Assembly (NCBI GenBank): GCA_947561585.1
Contig: CANNZV010001827.1
Span: 1 to 64,000 of the forward strand
Direction: 5' to 3'
DNA: 64,000 nt
Source of the DNA: Caprella mutica
Taxonomy: Eukaryota; Arthropoda; Malacostraca; Amphipoda; Caprellidae
Under the pieces are notes generated by a model. It was not told where the DNA came from, made no database searches, and saw only the letters and a program-made list of their open reading frames with translations. Within the stretch, counting starts at the first letter, position 1, and the number at the start of each line of letters is the position of its first letter. Positions 59,609-64,000 of the stretch are shown here, piece by piece. The position numbers and the translations under genes were made by a program.

Positions 59609-62600
59609 TTTTGTGTTAGTGAGGTGTGACATCATTCCTGAAGACTACCAGAAGGACATTGGCCCCTATGAAGATGGTAGACCTGTCACAGTTGGTTTCA
59701 GCATGAAGATAAACAGTGTCACAGAAGTCAACATGAACACAATGGTAACAATACCAACTTACATTCTTTATAGAATTTTTTTTTATTATATTCGATAGGA
59801 ACTCTATTTCTGAAACATCGAACTGAAATAAGCAAAAAGTTTCGAATTTTTAGCTCAGATTTTCTGTTGTTCATCAACAATTTTTGTATGCGTATGAGAA
59901 TTCATTATTGAAAATATAGCAAGGGATTCCTTGAAATAAAAACGTATTAACATCTTGTCTGCCATGAAAGGCAATTAGTTTTCTAAATTAAATAGCCATT
60001 CATGGTAGACTAAAGAAAATTAATTCACTATAGAGAGTAGTTTTCTTACTCACGACTCTAGAATCACTGTAGAGGAGCTATACTGTATATGAAGTACTCA
60101 ATACAGTTTATTGTTTTAAAATCAAAACACTTTTCTTTCACTCTTCATCAATTTAAATTCAATTATTCTTTTCCAGTCCTTATCATTCCAACTGTACTTC
60201 CGAGTGGCTTGGAAAGATTACCGCCTAAACTTTCCCGAAAATGGTCTGCTGAATAACACGAGTGAGAAGGACAGCATTTCCCTCACCACCTCCATCCTGG
60301 AGAACATCTGGCTGCCTGACCCCTACTTCGAACACATACGGAAACTGAGCACCTTCACCCTTATGAAGGACATACGGGGCACCTACTTCTACAGGGACAG
60401 GACTGTGTACACCTCGCAAATGTAAGGGGACATTCTTGTAAACGATTATAGAGAAAAAAAGTGTGGTTTTTAGGACAAGCAATGAAGAAGGCTTTATATA
60501 TTTAATGGTGTTTTTGTCCATGGATATTTTACGAAGGGGTTTAATACATGCAGGTATTTTACACGAGGTTTTTTGTCGCCCAATAGCCAAGTAATCAAAA
60601 GATACATTCTTATTATCTAAATAGTGATATTTTATTAACATTTGTTCTATTTTTAGTATGAAATCTAGATATGTATACGTTTATGTTAAAGTACGAATTT
60701 TGGTTATAAAATTCGCACTTATAGGGTAAATTACAAATTATCGGTCAGTCAATAAAATAACAATTATAATATTGTTTTTTCTTATATGTCCGAAGATGTG
60801 AAACTGACCGATAATTCGTAATTATCATAAATTTCTTGTAATTAATTAAAATTCAAAGTTTTTATTTAGGTATAATGAAGAAATTGTATGAATCATATCA
60901 TACAGCTTTTCAATGTATAATTTTATTAGAATTAAAGTATGGCGTATGAAACCAATCAAATGAACGGACTTTTTATCTTCAAGAGATCAATTCGGTGGAA
61001 GAAGAGTAATTAAAATGTTAGTAAATTCACAGTGTTATTTTTCAGAGTGAAGTTGGAGTTGGGGTGTTCGATGGCATTCGTTAACTACCCTTTCGACGAA
61101 CAAGAGTGCGAAATAATGATAGGAAGCTGTGAGTAAATGCAAGGAATTGAAACGAAATACAAATAGAGAAATATTTATAGCTCACACCTATGGAGAGAAA
61201 ATCATCTTTAGTTTATTATCATTGAAGAGATGGTTGAACGCTTTTAAAATGTTTGAAAATCTTCGTGAACTAGTATAAATAGTCAATCGAATTTAAGAGA
61301 CTTATACACTATATATAGTAACTAATAATCTATCATAAATGTGAACATTACATGAAATATACAAAGATTCTATGCACATCGTTTATGAAAATAGGATGAC
61401 TCTCGAAAAGCGTGAGCTATTTCCACTAGATGGCGCTTTTCACAATAAATTGAATTTTCATTTCTTTAATAAATAATTAGATAAACAGAGTATAAGATAT
61501 TGCTTTATTAATTACGTTTAGTCCATTAAAACGTATTAGAAAATTCTTGATGATTTTATGGGCAGTAGATGGCAGACTGAAAAGTAGCCTAAAAATTACA
61601 TGGGGTTGCTGTGGTTTCCCACTCTCATGGAATGTTACCTTGGGAGAAGGTTGGTTCAATGTGGCGAATCCATTCCATTGAGTTGTCATATTGGTCCAAC
61701 CTGATTACTATATAGCGTATGGCTGAAAGTTGATTAACATATCGGCAACATCTTGGGCCAAGATGGTTTCAACATAACAGTCCATGCTGTAACCATATCG
61801 GGCCATTTAAAAAAACAGTACCAATACGATTTGCCAACATAGTGCCCAGATAGGCCCCATTATCTTTGGTTGCTTGGGTTATCTACATATCATTGAGCAT
61901 ATAAAGCTACCCTTATCGCATAAAAAGAATATTTCCATTCATAAAAAGCATATTTGAATGCATAAAAAGAATATTTACCACGCACAAAGAATATAAGCAT
62001 ATTTCAAAAAGAATATTGTCACTACCCTATAGGTGTGAAGTCCTCAGTTATGAAGCACTCTAGTAATGGGGACCTGAGTTATGAAATGCACCTGAGTTAT
62101 GAAGTAGTTTTCTATGTTTAAATTATAGAAAATAATATACGTCAAGAATTACGTCACAGTTACCCCTCAATGAACATAGTTTTCTATGATTTTAATCCTA
62201 GAAAACTATCTAGAGCACCAGAGATATAAAGTGGCTTTTGAAGGAACTAATTCTTCATAACTCACGAGTTACACTGCACTTATTTTGCTGCAGATTTTCA
62301 CCGAATAGAAGCCATGGAGTTCGAATGGCTCGCTGCTGGAGTTTCACAAGATGGCACCGTTAAGGAACTGCTGGCAGATTATGACTTTTCTATCAACCAA
62401 CTGAACGAGACAACTTGCTTCTGTGCTAAATGTGTTCCTAGTGAGTGAATATCCATCTGAATAAACTTCACAGGCAAGGAGGATTTATTCCTGGGATATT
62501 TCCTTAACCCTTTTTGTTCTAAGGTGACATGTACGTCCGCTTTCAAGTGATGTATTTGGCGCGGTTTTTTTTTTAGATAATATTCTTCAACGACCGGATA

Positions 62601-63442
62601 AACAGATTTATGCTTTTTCATATATTAGTTAGTTAGGCACAATTCTGAAATATTAATTTGACAAATAAGTGAAAGAATTTTTGTTTAATATACTTTTTTT
62701 ACCTACATATTACAAGAATGTCACAAAAAAATTCACACTCATATTGATTCAGGGCAATGATGTTCCTTATCCTGGGAATAAATCTTTCTTGCTTGAATCC
62801 TGCTTTAAAACAAATAACAATAATGCTTCTTAACCCTCTTGGTAGACGTATCTCCGTGTCTGCGCACTCTACTCACTCTGAAACGTAAGTACTTCGTCCA
62901 CCTGCTGGGGTACTACATCCCCTCCAGCCTCTTCATCGGAGTGTCCTGGTGCTCGTTCTTCTGGCCAGCTGATGTGATACCCGGTAGAACTGTTCTTGTG
63001 ATTACTTCACTGCTCACTGTGTCGTCAATGTACAGTTCCAGTAGGTAAGAATATTAAGGCATATCTTAAAACATTTCAACATTTAAAAGTTCTTCAATGG
63101 GTAAAATCTTCGTTTAAGTGTTAAATGTATAAGAATTCTATTAAGAAAAATGTATATAAAGATGATTTTGAGGGCTTGACTTAAGGTGCATTACCTGTTA
63201 GTTGCCAAAGTCACCTGATGAAAGTTCAAAGTAGTGAATGAATTAAACGTTTCTTATGTTACAGAGGCTAATTTCTGAGCAAATTGCCTCAATTAACCTC
63301 ATTTGAAGAAAAAATACCTTTTAACTGCTTATTCCAGACAATACAGTCCTACCACCAGTTATGTGAAGGCACTGGACACATGGATGTTCATGACGATAGT
63401 TATAGCCGTGGCTACTCTTTTTCAGTACGCAATAGTCCTGCA
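59609..63442 (+). CDS. Cys-loop ligand-gated ion channel subunit, anion type, partial (6 internal exons)
   Basis: Exons 59609-59744, 60177-60421, 61046-61128, 62294-62440, 62846-63044 and 63338-63442 have canonical borders and compatible phases, giving about 305 aa. The ligand-binding domain shows VTVGFSMKINSVTEVNMNTM (loop region), LYFRVAWKDYRL, the W-x-P-D motif (IWLPDPYF), and a Cys-loop of C, 13 residues, C (CSMAFVNYPFDEQEC). Loop C is cysteine-rich (TTCFCAKC). Then come pre-M1 CLRTLLTLKRK, M1 (HLLGYYIPSSLFIGVSW), M2 after P-G-R, and M3 (WMFMTIVIAVATLFQYAIV). There is no Glu before the M2 Arg, which argues for an anion channel. It most resembles the insect-specific pHCl-2/CG6927/CG7589 group, but this subgroup is a guess. 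No 5' signal-peptide exon was recognised upstream, and M4 lies past the window. Introns carry MITE-A, C, D and H copies. Confidence 0.87.
59955..60088. mobile_element. MITE-C copy, left-truncated, in a Cys-loop receptor intron
   Basis: It starts inside the element at cttgtctgccatgaaaggca and continues through the mirrored arm to gtagaggagctatactgta, lacking the left terminal repeat. It ends about 90 bp before the exon at 60177. Confidence 0.85.
60723..60830. mobile_element. MITE-A copy, centre deleted, in a Cys-loop receptor intron
   Basis: agggtaaattacaaattatc at the left and gatgtgaaactgaccgataa on the right, with the central palindrome and most of one arm missing. Confidence 0.8.
61590..61880. 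repeat. Transposon-like dispersed repeat in a Cys-loop receptor intron
   Basis: Contains many ccaa/ttgg segments (tcttgggccaagatgg, gatttgccaacatagtgccc) and ends ggttgcttgggtt. A short related piece, acccaggtagcaatgtttat, occurs at about 47673-47730 right after the 25-bp array. Family not recognised. Confidence 0.45.
62033..62278. mobile_element. MITE-D copy in a Cys-loop receptor intron
   Basis: Begins tgtgaagtcctcagttatga and ends cataactcacgagttacact, with the family core gtagttttctatgtttaaat. It stops 15 bp before the exon at 62294, so it supplies the splice-acceptor neighbourhood. Confidence 0.9.
62474..62805. mobile_element. MITE-H-like element in a Cys-loop receptor intron
   Basis: caaggaggatttattcctgg at the left and cctgggaataaatctttctt at the right form an inverted pair about 330 bp apart; the interior is AT-rich. 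Confidence 0.6.
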
Positions 63443-64000
63443 GTGAGTGTCATAGTTTTGTGTTATACCTAGTTATAGTGTTATAGTGTTATAGCTATAA
63501 CAGTTAGTGAGTTTATTCACGCAAATAGCACTGTTTACAGTTGATACAACACCGGGGTCTCCCTGATCATCATCCTTACTATTTTTAATACAAGTTAGTT
63601 AAATAATGCTATAAGGCCCAGAAAAGCACTATGATTTTACGAGTACCAAGTGTGATAAAGCCAAGAAAATGCTCATGATTCGATAGTAATTCTGATCTTG
63701 TTCGTCTGAGAAGCATGACTATTGATTTTTGCATTTTCTGGTTTGTTTTTTATTTACAAATCTCTTAAATTCTCACTTCATTACAACAAAAAGTTTCTCT
63801 GAAATGCCATCAAGTTAACAAGATTGTTCGGTCAAATGACAAATTGGTCAGAAATAGGATTGTGTATCAACTCCCACAAGTAATTTTATCAGCACCTACC
63901 TATGTGGTATCAGTTGAAATAATTTACATTTCAATAGCTCAGCAATAATAATGTTGTTTCACTTATTTCAATAGACGAGTAAAGAAAAGGCAGCGCCGTT
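63443..64000. other. Intron after the M3 exon of the Cys-loop receptor, running off the window
   Basis: Begins with the donor gtgagt at 63443. No further exon is seen to the window end, so the M3-M4 loop and M4 lie beyond. Confidence 0.6.

Overview
This window is eukaryotic nuclear DNA from an arthropod, most likely an insect. It is AT-rich. The genes are split by GT-AG introns, and their products match animal families: a BRICHOS/ITM2 protein, a GT49 glucuronyltransferase and a Cys-loop ion channel. A TCAKTY-type initiator lies upstream of the first gene. There are no operons, ribosome binding sites or CRISPR. I cannot name the species. All exon models are conceptual, built by matching splice signals, codon phase and family similarity by eye.

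Genes, all on the + strand. (1) A complete ITM2/BRI-like gene, seven coding exons, 5570-8934, 321 aa, with a membrane anchor, a BRICHOS domain and an RDKR furin-type site that would release a 37-residue C-terminal peptide. (2) A complete B4GAT1-like gene, six coding exons, 32250-40372, 423 aa, a type II Golgi glycosyltransferase. (3) The middle of an anion-type Cys-loop receptor gene, six exons, 59609-63442. Its signal-peptide exon(s) and its M3-M4 loop/M4 exons are not seen. The three genes have no evident functional link.

The rest is dominated by two things. First, at least sixteen tandem minisatellite arrays (units 14-56 bp) occupy about 15 kb, roughly a quarter of the window; the largest is a 25-bp repeat of about 3.6 kb at 44.1-47.7 kb. 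Second, there are many small transposable elements: several MITE families (called MITE-A, B, C, D, F, H, K and L here; labels are mine), relics of Tc1/mariner transposases at 13.9-14.3, 28.0-28.9, 31.0-31.4, 50.4-51.0 and 55.2-56.0 kb, one LINE reverse-transcriptase relic at 29.1-29.5 kb, and foldback elements.

The most notable pattern is that many arrays belong to transposons. Two foldback elements (1773-3193 and 18556-19374) share termini, have minisatellite ends, and are each bounded by an exact 9-bp target-site duplication. A third (23408-26517) has a 1.6-kb 15-bp array at one end, inverted inner arms, a short inverted array at the other end, and a near-perfect 9-bp duplication. A fourth (38094-39949) sits inside a MITE-C copy in an intron of the B4GAT1-like gene. 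Separately, the terminal inverted repeats of MITE-C and MITE-D have themselves become 15-bp and 16-bp arrays. The window therefore looks like a snapshot of transposon ends turning into minisatellites, much of it inside introns.
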